Positions 1 through 8,290 are shown, numbered from the stretch's first letter. The stretch is 64,000 bases of DNA from Gordonia shandongensis DSM 45094 (GCF_000423025.1 NZ_AUHE01000001.1:434001-498000), one strand, 5' to 3'. Program-made: numbers and translations. Notes: generated by a model from the sequence alone, not told the origin.

Positions 1-162
1 GGCCGCGTCTTCACGGTCGACGCCGCCGTCGCGGTTCACCTCGTCCTCGCTCGTCACCCCGTCGTCGCCCATCACTCCGTCATCGTTCATCACCCCGTCG
101 TCGCTCATCACCCCGTCGTCGCGCATCACCCCGTCATCGCTCATCACCCCGTCGTCGCGCAT
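1..162 (-). CDS. N-terminal fragment of a gene running off the window (possible siderophore ABC permease)
   Basis: An open frame of 54 codons begins at ATG 162 and stays open to the window edge. Its ATG shares one base with the stop of the upstream lipoprotein gene (TGATG), so the two are translationally coupled. The visible protein begins with about six hexapeptides of the type MRDDGV / MSDDGV and then becomes more variable and acidic. Every repeat carries an in-frame GTG-ATG behind a G-rich stretch, so the true start could be any of several. Nothing in the visible part identifies the family. A permease or ATPase of the iron-siderophore importer is inferred only from its place behind the binding protein. 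Confidence 0.55.
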   Translation of the reverse strand, partial: MRDDGVMSDDGVMRDDGVMSDDGVMNDDGVMGDDGVTSEDEVNRDGGVDREDAA

Positions 163-168
163 CACTGG
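43..168. repeat. 18-bp tandem repeat, 7 copies
   Basis: Seven consecutive 18-bp units with consensus GTCGTCGCTCATCACCCC on the + strand. On the - strand they encode the hexapeptide repeats at the start of the truncated gene; the last unit spans the stop codon of the upstream gene. Confidence 0.9.
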
Positions 169-1172
169 GCCACCTTCGTCAGGACGGGCCGCAGCACGTC
201 GAGCATGTGCGGGATCGACAGCGCCGTCGGCTGGTTGAGGCCGGTGATCTCGGCCAGGCTCAGCTCGGCGACGGCGTGGCTACGGACGGCCCGCAGCGAC
301 GAGTAGCCGGGCAGGCGCACCAGTTGACGCTTCAGCGCCTGGTTGCTCGCGGTGACGGCGAGCATGTCGGCGTCGAGCATCGGCACGTTCTCCGTCGAGA
401 TCGGGAAGCGGGGTTGTTTGTTCTCGGCGAACTCCGCGGCGAGCTTCGGCGCCACCTCGAGCCCGAGTGATGCGAAGAGGACGCCCGCGCCGTCGGTCGG
501 ATCTGCCATCACCTGGATCTCCTCGGAGGAGAACATGAAGGCCAGCGAGTACGTCTTGCCCCGCAGTCCGGGGAGGTCCGACTTCACCTTCTCGATCCGG
601 CCGTCGACCCCGGCGGTGATCTTCTCGGCCTTGTCGGTCTCGCGGGTGAGGGTGCCGAAGAGGGTCACCTGGTCCTGCCACGGGTCGATCTGTTTGCCGG
701 TGATGCCGGGGATCGTCGGCGCGATGTCCTTGACCTTCGCGAAGTTGTCGGGCTGCGCGGCGGCCATGAACTTCTCGGCCAGGATCAGGTCGGGGTCGAG
801 TGCGGCGATCTCGGCGACGATGTTCTCGGGGTCGATCTTCTTCGAGTCGGCCAATCGGTCGCCGACCCACGGCGCGGTGGTCCCGGAGACGACTTCGGAC
901 TGGTCGAGGTAGCCGACGGGGGTCACCCCGAAGGCGAGCGCGGTGTCGATCCACTGGCTGCCCAGGGTGACGATGCGCTTCGGGATGCCGGTGACTTGGA
1001 CGGATCCCTGCGCGGTGTTCACCTGGATCATCTCGCCGGTCCGGTCGTCGTCGGGTGGACTGCAGGCGGTCAGGGCGGCCGTCGCGACGAGCGCGGTGGC
1101 CAGGAGGGCGCCCAGCGGGGCCCGTGAACTGCGTCTGCGGCGACGCGGGAGGGACGATCGAGCACTGTTCAT
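162..1172 (-). CDS. Iron-siderophore ABC transporter substrate-binding lipoprotein
   Basis: A 336-aa lipoprotein of the FepB/FhuD-type periplasmic binding family. It should capture a ferric siderophore outside the membrane and hand it to an ABC permease. The N-terminus has a run of arginines (10-14), a hydrophobic stretch and the lipobox LTAC with Cys37 as the lipidated residue. The mature part starts with the family-typical PKRIVTLGSQWIDTALAFG segment and contains the two-lobe helical-backbone pattern (AALDPDLILAEKF, PGLRGKTYSLAFMF). It overlaps the next gene by one base. No Shine-Dalgarno is seen; a TATACT box 8 nt upstream suggests a leaderless mRNA, overlapped by an iron-box-like palindrome. 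The siderophore type cannot be read from the sequence. Confidence 0.88.
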   Translation of the reverse strand: MNSARSSLPRRRRRSSRAPLGALLATALVATAALTACSPPDDDRTGEMIQVNTAQGSVQVTGIPKRIVTLGSQWIDTALAFGVTPVGYLDQSEVVSGTTAPWVGDRLADSKKIDPENIVAEIAALDPDLILAEKFMAAAQPDNFAKVKDIAPTIPGITGKQIDPWQDQVTLFGTLTRETDKAEKITAGVDGRIEKVKSDLPGLRGKTYSLAFMFSSEEIQVMADPTDGAGVLFASLGLEVAPKLAAEFAENKQPRFPISTENVPMLDADMLAVTASNQALKRQLVRLPGYSSLRAVRSHAVAELSLAEITGLNQPTALSIPHMLDVLRPVLTKVAQ

Positions 1173-1180
1173 GGGGCAAT

Positions 1181-1202
1181 AGTATAGGTAGGCAACCCTT
1201 AA
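1181..1202 (-). promoter_or_regulatory. Leaderless promoter with IdeR/DtxR-like iron box
   Basis: On the - strand a TATACT -10 hexamer (1186-1181) lies 8 nt before the ATG of the binding protein. Overlapping it, 1184-1202 reads ATAGGTAGGCAACCCTTAA on the + strand, which matches the DtxR/IdeR consensus TWAGGTWAGSCTWACCTWA at 12 of 19 positions, with the left half-site nearly complete. Repression by iron-loaded IdeR is inferred. Confidence 0.5.
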
Positions 1203-1243
1203 TTAGGACAGGGTGCCCTCAATGCCCGGTCGGGCTCGGCTCC

Positions 1244-2323
1244 TCACTCCTGCTTCTCGGCCACCCCGCGCAGCGGCGTCACCGGCAGACCGCCCGGATA
1301 CGGCGCATCGATACCCGCCTCGTCGAACGCCAACCGGATGCGTCGCCGCAGCTCACGCTCGGTGGCCCAATGCGTGTTGGCGCGCGTCACCGCCGTCATC
1401 CGCAACGTCCACGAGTCGGCGTCGAGCTGGTTGACACCCTGCAGCTCGGGTTTGGAGAGCATGTTCGACTTCATCGGCTCCTCCCGCACGGCCGCGCGGG
1501 CGGTGTCGAGCGCGATGCGGCACGCCTCATCCACATCGGCGGTGTACGAGACCGGGATCTCCAGGAACGCCACACCGAAGTCCTGGCTGTAGTTGCCCAC
1601 CCGCATGATCTCGCCGTTACGGCAGTACCAGAGGGTTCCGTGCAGATCGCGGACCGACGTCACCCGCAGGCCGACGGTCTCGACCGTTCCGGAGGCCTCC
1701 CCGAGATCCACCCAGTCGCCCACCCCGTACTGGTCCTCGAAGAGCATGAACAGCCCCGACAGGAAGTCGCGGACCAGCGCCTGCGCACCGAAACCGAGCG
1801 CAACGCCGACGATGCCCGCCGATGCGATGAACGGCGCCACGTTGACGCCCAGGATGCCGAGCGTCTGCAGGATCACCCACAGCAGGACCAGGAAGGAGAC
1901 CAGCGATTTGAGCACCGACCCGATCGTCGCGAGCCGCTGCGCACGACGTTCGTCACGCTGCTGTTCGGCCCGCGCGTCCTCGGCGCTGCGGTGCCGCAGA
2001 TTCTTGCGGAGCAACGCCGCCGTGAGCCCGCTGCCGTCATCGGCTCGCACCTTCTGCTTCCCGGGCGCCGCGGCCGCGCTCTCGTCGGCGACCTGCTGCG
2101 CATCGGCCTCATCGGCCTCCTCGCGACGCCGCCGACGCCGCAGCGCACGACGCCGCGTGCGCGACGACCCGCCCCGCTCCGGCGGGCGCGTGATGTGGTC
2201 GATCGCGCGGTGCAGCACATACCGCACCACCAGCGCGAGGACGATGTAGATCGCGATGTGGACGGGCTTGTCGATCAACCAGTCCCGGCTTGTGTCCGTG
2301 AGTCGAAACGCTAGCTCGTTCAT
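1244..2323 (-). CDS. MscS-family mechanosensitive channel
   Basis: A 359-aa small-conductance mechanosensitive channel protein that should release solutes on hypo-osmotic shock. One transmembrane helix lies at about 20-40. It is followed by an unusually long, highly charged Arg/Glu/Ala-rich insert (about 45-130), a second helix at 138-158 and the pore helix TM3 (161-195), which has the glycine/alanine-rich packing of MscS (AGIVGVALGFGAQALVRDF). The beta domain follows (YGVGDWVDLGEASGTVETVG). The charged cytoplasmic insert between the first two helices is the odd part; its role is unknown. A TAGCAT box 6 nt before the ATG suggests leaderless transcription. Confidence 0.9.
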   Translation of the reverse strand: MNELAFRLTDTSRDWLIDKPVHIAIYIVLALVVRYVLHRAIDHITRPPERGGSSRTRRRALRRRRRREEADEADAQQVADESAAAAPGKQKVRADDGSGLTAALLRKNLRHRSAEDARAEQQRDERRAQRLATIGSVLKSLVSFLVLLWVILQTLGILGVNVAPFIASAGIVGVALGFGAQALVRDFLSGLFMLFEDQYGVGDWVDLGEASGTVETVGLRVTSVRDLHGTLWYCRNGEIMRVGNYSQDFGVAFLEIPVSYTADVDEACRIALDTARAAVREEPMKSNMLSKPELQGVNQLDADSWTLRMTAVTRANTHWATERELRRRIRLAFDEAGIDAPYPGGLPVTPLRGVAEKQE

Positions 2324-2329
2324 GTCACG

Positions 2330-2335
2330 ATGCTA
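2330..2335 (-). promoter_or_regulatory. -10 box TAGCAT of the leaderless MscS gene
   Basis: TAGCAT on the - strand, 6 nt before the ATG at 2323, with no ribosome binding site between them. Confidence 0.45.
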
Positions 2336-2496
2336 CGGATCGCCGACGGCGGGACCCCGCGGCCGGCTGCCCGACGGTGCCGAATCTCACCGGCGCATCC
2401 GCCGCGAGGATGACACCTCCGGGATGACGCGGGCCGCCGGAGAATACATCCGCGCGCCGATGTGCCCGCCGGGCCCCGACGGCTGTACTCGAAGGC

Positions 2497-3927
2497 ATGA
2501 GAAACGCCCTCACCTCCGCCCTCTCCACGCTCATCGCCGCGGCCGCACTCGCATCGGTGGCCGCATGCACCCCCGAGCGGTCGCCGGACGACGCCTACCA
2601 CGGCTACGAGATCACGTGGGACGACTGCAGCGACGAACGCCGTGACAACCTCAGCGACACCGTCCGCTGCGGAACCATGACGCTGCCGGTCGACTGGAGC
2701 CGCCCGTCGGGCGACACCTTCACCACGCACGTCTACCGCCAGGCGGCCGACGGTCCGCGGCGGGGAACGATCATGTCGTTCCCGTCGGGCCCCGGCTCGA
2801 CGGCAGACGTCGGGCTCACCGAGCTCGCCGACCTCGCACCGGGATACGACTTCGTGGGCATCGACCCGCGCGGCGTCGCCGACACCGCCCCGGTGCAGTG
2901 CTCGGCGTCCGCCATCCTGAAGGCTCCGCTGGTGACGCCCGCCGACCCGGCGGCGTTCGCCCGCACCCGGGACGCCCGCACGGCGATCGCCCCGAGCTGC
3001 GTCACCGAGCCGGCGTCGCTGCGCGACCACATGGACGCCTACAGCAACGCCAAGGACGCCGAAGCGTTCCGGCAGGCGCTCGGCGGCCACCGGGTGGTGA
3101 CGACGGGCACGTCGTACGGCACCCTGCTGGCCTTCCGGTACCTGGAGCTCTTCGGTCACCACGCGGCGGGCGCCGTCCTCGACGGAGTGATGAATCCCGG
3201 CGAGGACCCGGTCTCGTTCCAGACGGTCGCGGCACGGGGCGACCAGGCCGGATTCGACGAGTTCGCCGCATGGTGCCGCACCGACCGCCGGTGCACGGTC
3301 CCGCACCGCGACGCCGCCCGCACACTGGCGACGGCACGTCGCGTCGCCGACCGCGGGCTGATCCCCGGCGTCGACGCGATGGGCAGGCGGTGGGCCGGCG
3401 CCGGCGTCCTCGCCGAGGTCCAGACGTCGATCGGCAACGACGACTTCCCGGCCGCCGCCCGGACACTGGCCGAGCTCGCGGCCCGGCGCAACCCGATCCG
3501 CGACCACGGGACCGCGATCGCCGAGGGCACCCTGCTGCCGTACCCCGACGTGATCGTCTGCTCCGACTTCGACCTCGGTATCCGTGACGCCGACACCGCC
3601 CGGCGGACCGCGGCGGCCGCGGCCCGCGGGAACGCCCAGATCCCCTACTCCACGAATGCCTACGCCTACTCCGTGGTGTGTTCGGGAGCCCCGCACCCGG
3701 CCGAGTCGGCGGCCAACCCCGTCACGCTCGGCGGCGACGTCTCGGTGATGCTGCTCAGCCACCGGATCGACACGGCCACCCCGATCGCGTGGGCGCAGCG
3801 CGTCGAGCGGGCGCTCGGCGGCCGGGCCCGCCACCTCGTCGTCGACGGTGTGGGGCACGGCGGGTCGATCCGCGACCCCGCGGTGCGCGCGGCCGTCACC
3901 GACTACCTGCACGAAGCCGCGGTGTGA
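2497..3927 (+). CDS. Secreted alpha/beta-hydrolase lipoprotein, TAP-like (tripeptidyl aminopeptidase) family
   Basis: A 476-aa exported hydrolase of the SlpD/SlpE/TAP type, which in actinomycetes removes short peptides from the N-terminus of secreted proteins. The signal peptide ends in the lipobox VAAC (Cys24), so it should be anchored on the outer face of the membrane. The catalytic triad is visible: nucleophile Ser206 in GTSYG, Asp425 in HRIDTATP, and His454 in VGHGGS. The C-terminal part is the TAP-like cap domain that carries Asp and His. The oxyanion segment is SFPSGPGSTADVG. It stands alone between divergent and co-oriented genes. Substrate is not predictable beyond the family. Confidence 0.85.
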   Translation: MRNALTSALSTLIAAAALASVAACTPERSPDDAYHGYEITWDDCSDERRDNLSDTVRCGTMTLPVDWSRPSGDTFTTHVYRQAADGPRRGTIMSFPSGPGSTADVGLTELADLAPGYDFVGIDPRGVADTAPVQCSASAILKAPLVTPADPAAFARTRDARTAIAPSCVTEPASLRDHMDAYSNAKDAEAFRQALGGHRVVTTGTSYGTLLAFRYLELFGHHAAGAVLDGVMNPGEDPVSFQTVAARGDQAGFDEFAAWCRTDRRCTVPHRDAARTLATARRVADRGLIPGVDAMGRRWAGAGVLAEVQTSIGNDDFPAAARTLAELAARRNPIRDHGTAIAEGTLLPYPDVIVCSDFDLGIRDADTARRTAAAAARGNAQIPYSTNAYAYSVVCSGAPHPAESAANPVTLGGDVSVMLLSHRIDTATPIAWAQRVERALGGRARHLVVDGVGHGGSIRDPAVRAAVTDYLHEAAV

Positions 3928-3978
3928 GGGGCGGCGAACACGCACGGTGAGCCGCAATTCACCAAGCGGGGGCGGCCG

Positions 3979-4008
3979 TCGGGCGATGAGATTAGACTCA
4001 TCGCCCGA
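3979..4008. promoter_or_regulatory. 12-bp perfect inverted repeat containing the -10 box of the TetR gene
   Basis: TCGGGCGATGAG (3979-3990) and its exact reverse complement (3997-4008) flank a 6-bp spacer. The hexamer TAGACT (3993-3998) sits in the centre, 9 nt before the ATG at 4008. The last base of the palindrome is the first base of the start codon, so a bound regulator would cover the -10 box, start site and initiation codon. Confidence 0.7.
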
Positions 4009-4634
4009 TGGCCCCCCTCACTGCTCCCCGACGGCGAGCCGAACATCTCGGCCCCGAGCGCCGACGTCCACAGATCCTGGACGCGGCGCTCGACATCGCT
4101 GTGTCCGACGGGATCTCCGCGGTGACGATCGCGTCGGTCGCCGACCGCATCGACGTCACCCGGCCCGTCGTATACGCGTGCTTCAACAACCGCGTCGACC
4201 TCATCGCCGAGTTGGTGACCCGTGAGGAGAACCGGCTCCGCGAGTCGGTGGGGTCGGTGCTGCGGCGGCGCGCCGTCGACGCCGACGCCAATGTCTTCGC
4301 CGACGGATTCCGCGCCCTGCTGCACAGTGTCGCCGAGCAGCCTCGGGCGTGGCGTCTGCTCTACGGCTCGCCCGACGCGGAGGTGGCCGAACTGTTCGGG
4401 CGGGGCCGAGCCGAGGCGGTCGCGCGATGCATCCACCTGATGCGGCCGACGCTGCACGCGTGGGGGATGTCCGCCCCCGATGTGGACCGGAAGCTGCTGG
4501 CCATGGTGGAACTGTGGGTGTCGGTGGCCGAGGGCGGTGTCCGCACCCTCCTCGCCGACGACGCGTGGACGCCCGACGATCTCGGCGAATTCCTGGGCGA
4601 GATGGTCTACCGGTCGCTGCGCGCCGCCGTCTGA
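4008..4634 (+). CDS. TetR-family transcriptional regulator
   Basis: A 208-aa repressor-type protein. The N-terminal helix-turn-helix spans about residues 20-66 (ILDAALDIAVSDGISAVTIA, then VADRIDVTRPVVYACFNN), with the typical Y-x-x-F recognition helix. The remaining helices form the ligand-binding domain and are not family-specific. No ribosome binding site precedes the ATG; the mRNA is probably leaderless, and the start codon lies at the end of a perfect 30-bp palindrome, which argues for autorepression. It converges on the Lcp-like oxygenase gene 57 bp downstream. The ligand and other targets are unknown. Confidence 0.87.
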   Translation: MAPLTAPRRRAEHLGPERRRPQILDAALDIAVSDGISAVTIASVADRIDVTRPVVYACFNNRVDLIAELVTREENRLRESVGSVLRRRAVDADANVFADGFRALLHSVAEQPRAWRLLYGSPDAEVAELFGRGRAEAVARCIHLMRPTLHAWGMSAPDVDRKLLAMVELWVSVAEGGVRTLLADDAWTPDDLGEFLGEMVYRSLRAAV

Positions 4635-4691
4635 CCGGCCCCGGGCCGAGAGACCCCGGCCCGACAGGTCCCGGCCTGCCACGTCACCCCG

Positions 4692-5906
4692 TCAGCGCCG
4701 CAGGGCCTTCGTGGCGTCGAACGCCGCCTCCCGGTGACCCATGTGCCACGAGTGCCACCGCCGCCAGCGGCGCAGTGAGCCGCGCTGCCACCACCGGTCC
4801 AGCCCGGGCACCACATGTCGGAGCACGTCGATCGTCGCGATCAGCGGCGCCCGCCCGACGAGCATCACCAGGCCGGGGATACCGCTGGGCAGCCGGTATC
4901 TCCGCCGGTTCCACGGCAGCATGAACAACCGGGTGTAGCCGGCCTGCAGGTGCAGGTGCAGCAGTGCTCGCCACCGGTCGACGCCGCGCATCCCCGGCGG
5001 CGGCTCGAACGACGGCACGAAGGCCTCGACGAGTTCGGGGCCGAGCGCCCCCGAATCGTGTTTGCGGGTGGCGTCGAAGTAGAACAGCAGCCGGAGTCCG
5101 TCGGCGTAGGTGCGCGGATACATGTCGTCGACGCTGCACCCCACGAGGTGGCCGAGGTAGCGGTTGAAGTGCAGGACGGCGCGCGCCTCGGCCGGGGTGG
5201 TGAGGAAGCCGAGCGCGGTGAGGCCGAACGCGGGCCCCACGCTGCCGCCGAGCAGCGTGAGCATCATCTCGCTCTGGCTGATCGGCAGGCCGTGGCGGTC
5301 GGCGTCCCACTCGGGGTGTTCGGCGACGCGGGCGCGGACCGACACGTGCATGACGCGGAGCTTCAGGGACACTTCGCGGGCCGTGGAGCCCGGGGTGAGA
5401 ACGGCGCCGGGACGGCAGACCTCGAGCCACCATTTGCTGGTCTCGAGGTACCGGTTGAGCGCGCTGGCGCCGGCGTAGCCGCCCGACAGCGACAGCGGCA
5501 CCGCGAGGGATCCCTCGGTGTAGGTGTCCATGGTTCCGGCGTTTCCGACGGCGCCGAGACTGTATCCCCAGCGCCGCCACACGGCAGCGCCCTGTTCGAT
5601 GAGGTCGGGGTCGACCCAGTCGGGGATGGTCTCGAACTCGGCGAACAGCTCCCGCATCGACTCCGGCGCCTCGGGGACGTTGTCGATGCCGACGCGCAGC
5701 GCCTCGTCGAGCAGTTCGCGGGCGCGGTCGCCGCCCATCGACCCGTGGTAGGTCTCGGCGACGAATCGTTCGGCGACGGGGTCGCCTGCGGTGTGCCCCG
5801 CCAAAAAGGCGCGCTGCACGGCTTCGGTGGGCAGCAGGTCGATGCCGGTGGTCTTCTTCACGCGGTCGCGGAGCTTCTGGTGCGCGGGTGAGATCGTCAG
5901 TTCCAT
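4692..5906 (-). CDS. MpaB/latex-clearing-protein (DUF2236) family oxygenase
   Basis: A 404-aa protein of the ER-bound-oxygenase MpaB/rubber oxygenase Lcp family, haem-b enzymes of which Lcp cleaves cis-1,4-polyisoprene. The conserved core is present: EFETIPDWVDPDLIEQGAAV near residues 70-90, and the motif KLRVMHVSVRARV with His187 as the likely haem ligand and an Arg just before it. A basic, Trp-rich C-terminus (WWQRGSLRRWRRWHSWHMGH) ends the protein. No signal peptide is seen, unlike the secreted Lcp of rubber degraders, so the substrate is probably an intracellular lipid or terpenoid. The start at 5906 is supported by GGGGGCAC just upstream. A perfect 12-bp inverted repeat lies 53 bp upstream. 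Confidence 0.8.
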   Translation of the reverse strand: MELTISPAHQKLRDRVKKTTGIDLLPTEAVQRAFLAGHTAGDPVAERFVAETYHGSMGGDRARELLDEALRVGIDNVPEAPESMRELFAEFETIPDWVDPDLIEQGAAVWRRWGYSLGAVGNAGTMDTYTEGSLAVPLSLSGGYAGASALNRYLETSKWWLEVCRPGAVLTPGSTAREVSLKLRVMHVSVRARVAEHPEWDADRHGLPISQSEMMLTLLGGSVGPAFGLTALGFLTTPAEARAVLHFNRYLGHLVGCSVDDMYPRTYADGLRLLFYFDATRKHDSGALGPELVEAFVPSFEPPPGMRGVDRWRALLHLHLQAGYTRLFMLPWNRRRYRLPSGIPGLVMLVGRAPLIATIDVLRHVVPGLDRWWQRGSLRRWRRWHSWHMGHREAAFDATKALRR

Positions 5907-5958
5907 CGTGTGCCCCCTGTCGGTCGTCGGACGACTCCAGCGTACGACGCCGGAGGCC

Positions 5959-5994
5959 ATGTATGAGACTGATTCGACAAATAGTCTCATACAT
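5959..5994. promoter_or_regulatory. Perfect 12-bp inverted repeat, probable TetR-type operator
   Basis: ATGTATGAGACT (5959-5970) and AGTCTCATACAT (5983-5994) are exact reverse complements with a 12-bp AT-rich spacer, in the gap between the divergent oxygenase (start 5906) and LLM oxidoreductase (start 6142). Confidence 0.6.
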
Positions 5995-6010
5995 CGGTGC
6001 TCCCACCCGC

Positions 6011-6058
6011 CTGTGATCTCATCCGTCTGTGATCTCATCCGTCTGCGATCCCACCGGC
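6011..6058. repeat. 16-bp tandem repeat, 3 copies
   Basis: CTGTGATCTCATCCGT occurs at 6011 and 6027 exactly and at 6043 with four changes, in the intergenic region upstream of the LLM oxidoreductase. Confidence 0.85.
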
Positions 6059-6141
6059 CTGGCTTCCCACGCGGGTCGCACTCCCCGACCCTTCGGCGTG
6101 GGGGAGACTGGCGTGAACGCCCCCGACAGTCAGGATCGATC

Positions 6142-7059
6142 ATGGACGTCAGTCTCGTCTGGACCATCAACGCGCGCACCGCCTCCATCGACCGGGCGGT
6201 CGCCTCCCTCGCGGAGATCCGCGACGAGGGCTTCGGGCGGGTGTGGTGCACGCAGATGCCCAACGAACCCGATGCGCTCACGATGCTCACGGTCGCCGGC
6301 CGCGAAGTCCCCGACATCGAGTTCGGCACCAGCGTCCTGCCCATGCAGGCACAGCACCCCATGCTGCTGGCACAGCGCGCCCTGACCACGTCCGCGATCC
6401 TCGGCGGCCGCCTGCACCTCGGTCTCGGGCTGAGCCACCAGGTGGTCACCGAGGGGATGTGGGGCATCTCGTACGGGCGGCCCGTCCGCCGCACCGAGGA
6501 GTTCCTCGACGGCCTCCTGCCGCTGCTCGCCGGCGAGAAGGTCAGCACTGCGGGCGAGATCCTCACCACCCGCGGCGAACTGACGATGGCCGACATCGCC
6601 GCACCGCCGGTCTACCTCGCCGCCCTCGGACCGAAGATGCTCGGCGTCGCCGGTCGCCGCACCGCGGGCACCGTCACCTGGATGACCGGCCGCGCGACAC
6701 TCCGCGACCACATCGTGCCGTCACTGCGTCGTGCCGCGGTCGACGCCGGCCGCGCCGAATCCGACGTCCGGACCGTGGCGATGCTCCCGGTGAGCGTCAC
6801 CGACGACGCCGCCGGGGCGCGCGCCGCGGCGGCCGAGACGTTCGCCATGTACAACGGGCTCCCCTCGTACCGGGCGATGCTCGACCGCGAGGGCGCCGAC
6901 GGACCGGCCGACACCGCCTTCATCGGCGACGAACACCGCGTGGCCGAGCAGATCACCGAACTCGGAACGTTCGGCGTCGACGAATTCGTCGGCATCCTGT
7001 TCGACCGCGACCCCGAGGCCCGCCGCCGCACCCGCGCCCTCCTGCGGAGCATCGACTGA
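6142..7059 (+). CDS. LLM-class (luciferase-like, probably F420-dependent) oxidoreductase
   Basis: A 305-aa TIM-barrel oxidoreductase of the bacterial-luciferase superfamily; mycobacterial-type members use coenzyme F420 for hydride transfer. Family landmarks are ILGGRLHLGLGLSH (about residues 80-93), the RRTEEFLDGLLPLL helix, and APPVYLAALGPKMLGVAG in the middle of the barrel. The start at ATG 6142 was chosen over the longer upstream frame because AGGA lies 6 nt before it and the homologous region begins here. The gene points away from the Lcp-like oxygenase and ends 3 bp from the convergent second MpaB-type gene. FMN use cannot be excluded. Confidence 0.85.
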   Translation: MDVSLVWTINARTASIDRAVASLAEIRDEGFGRVWCTQMPNEPDALTMLTVAGREVPDIEFGTSVLPMQAQHPMLLAQRALTTSAILGGRLHLGLGLSHQVVTEGMWGISYGRPVRRTEEFLDGLLPLLAGEKVSTAGEILTTRGELTMADIAAPPVYLAALGPKMLGVAGRRTAGTVTWMTGRATLRDHIVPSLRRAAVDAGRAESDVRTVAMLPVSVTDDAAGARAAAAETFAMYNGLPSYRAMLDREGADGPADTAFIGDEHRVAEQITELGTFGVDEFVGILFDRDPEARRRTRALLRSID

Positions 7060-7062
7060 CGG

Positions 7063-8244
7063 TCAGCCCATCGGGCAGCCGCCCCGATACTGTTCCGGCA
7101 CGTCGAAATCGTCCAGACGGTACCGGTGGTAGAAGTCCAGCAGCGGTCCGCGCTGACGATCGCTGCGGCGCTCCGCCCGCCGCAGCCGTGCCCTGCTGCG
7201 CGCCGACCCGTCGAATTGTTCGCGGGCGGCCTCCACCCGGAGCCGGTTGTAGAGCATCGGCTCCACCCGGAGCCGGTCGGGCAGTGCCCGCCACGCCGTA
7301 CGGAGCAGTCCCGAATACACCGCGAACTCCCAGTCGTGGCGGCGTCGCAACTCGAAACCGATCATCTCCAAGACCTGCGGGTGCATGATCTGAGCCGAGC
7401 AGATCTGCACCACCCGCCCGAGGAGCGGCCGGATGGCCGCCCACGGCAGCGCCACGACCGGACGCAGCACCGGCGGGAGGATGATGGTGGGAAGCGGCAG
7501 CCGGGTGAGGCCCGAGAACTGGTCCCGAAGGAAGCCGTTGGACTCCAACTTCGTGGTGACGACGTCTTCGTAGTAGGCGTTGAACGCCGCGTAGTCGAGG
7601 GGCAGACGACTCCGCTTACTCGGCAGTTCGAGATCGGTGAACAGATACCGCAGGTACTGGTAGGCGGCTTCGGCCTCGGCCGGACGCAACGCGCGCCCGG
7701 TAGCGACCGGGAACGACACGAGGAGCGAGTGGATCGTGCTGGCCATGATCCACATCCACAGGTCGGGGTCGAGCGCGCTGTAACGCACCCCCTCGTACTC
7801 ACCGACGCCCGTGCCGTGCACGGGCCGATGCTGCTCGATCAGCCACTCGCTGGCCGCTGCCCGTTCCTCGGCGTCGCCGACCAGGACCGGGATGCCGGTG
7901 AAGGCGCTTCGCAGCGCGCGGTCGGTGAAGTTGTCACGGAACCGGCGAGTGCGGTCCACCGACGCGGCCACCGGCACGTACGCGACCTGGTCGTAGAGGA
8001 CGCCGGCGAAGACTCCGGTGAAGACGCTGCCGACGTGCCTCCGGAAGTCGGCCATCACGGCCGACCGCAGGTGGGGACCGACGAGCAGTGACGCTCCTTC
8101 GGAGTCGTCGACGAGCCCGGGCACCGGGTCGATCTGAGATTCCGTGTCGATCTCGCGTGCGGGGTCGATCCCGCGCGCGGTGTCGATCTCCGTTGCGGGG
8201 TCGACGGCCTCCACTGCGGGACCGTTCTCGGATGTTGTGGTCAT
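7063..8244 (-). CDS. Second MpaB (DUF2236)-family oxygenase with hexapeptide-repeat N-terminus
   Basis: A 393-aa DUF2236 protein, distinct from the first one in the window. Core segments include GSVFTGVFAGVLYDQVAYVP, DPDLWMWIMASTIHSLLVSF and RSRLPLDYAAFNAYYEDVV; the H in HGTGVGEY and in MASTIHSLL are candidates for haem contacts. It ends in a basic RARLRRAERRSDRQRG tail. The start at 8244 is set by AAGGAGGGGGC directly upstream; an ATG 12 codons earlier has no such site. Residues about 10-40 are five tandem hexapeptides of the type IDTARG/IDPARE, encoded by an 18-bp repeat. A palindromic operator and a divergent TetR gene follow upstream, the classic arrangement for local repression. Confidence 0.78.
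   Translation of the reverse strand: MTTTSENGPAVEAVDPATEIDTARGIDPAREIDTESQIDPVPGLVDDSEGASLLVGPHLRSAVMADFRRHVGSVFTGVFAGVLYDQVAYVPVAASVDRTRRFRDNFTDRALRSAFTGIPVLVGDAEERAAASEWLIEQHRPVHGTGVGEYEGVRYSALDPDLWMWIMASTIHSLLVSFPVATGRALRPAEAEAAYQYLRYLFTDLELPSKRSRLPLDYAAFNAYYEDVVTTKLESNGFLRDQFSGLTRLPLPTIILPPVLRPVVALPWAAIRPLLGRVVQICSAQIMHPQVLEMIGFELRRRHDWEFAVYSGLLRTAWRALPDRLRVEPMLYNRLRVEAAREQFDGSARSRARLRRAERRSDRQRGPLLDFYHRYRLDDFDVPEQYRGGCPMG
8126..8215. repeat. 18-bp tandem repeat, 5 copies, coding
   Basis: Five degenerate 18-bp units (8126, 8144, 8162, 8180, 8198), consensus GTGTCGATCTCGCGTGCG, encode hexapeptide repeats in the N-terminus of the second MpaB-type protein. Confidence 0.85.
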
Positions 8245-8290
8245 GCCCCCTCCTTCGTGTGCACCGCGGGGATGTGCCACCGCGGCATGA

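Noticed and set aside
43..168. Repeat array read as a CRISPR
   Set aside because: Units are directly adjacent 18-mers without spacers, degenerate, and part of a coding frame; no cas genes are in the window.
5907..6596. N-terminal extension of the Lcp-like protein (up to 634 aa)
   Set aside because: It would cross the palindrome, the 16-bp repeats and the divergent LLM gene; ATG 5906 has the ribosome binding site and the family start.
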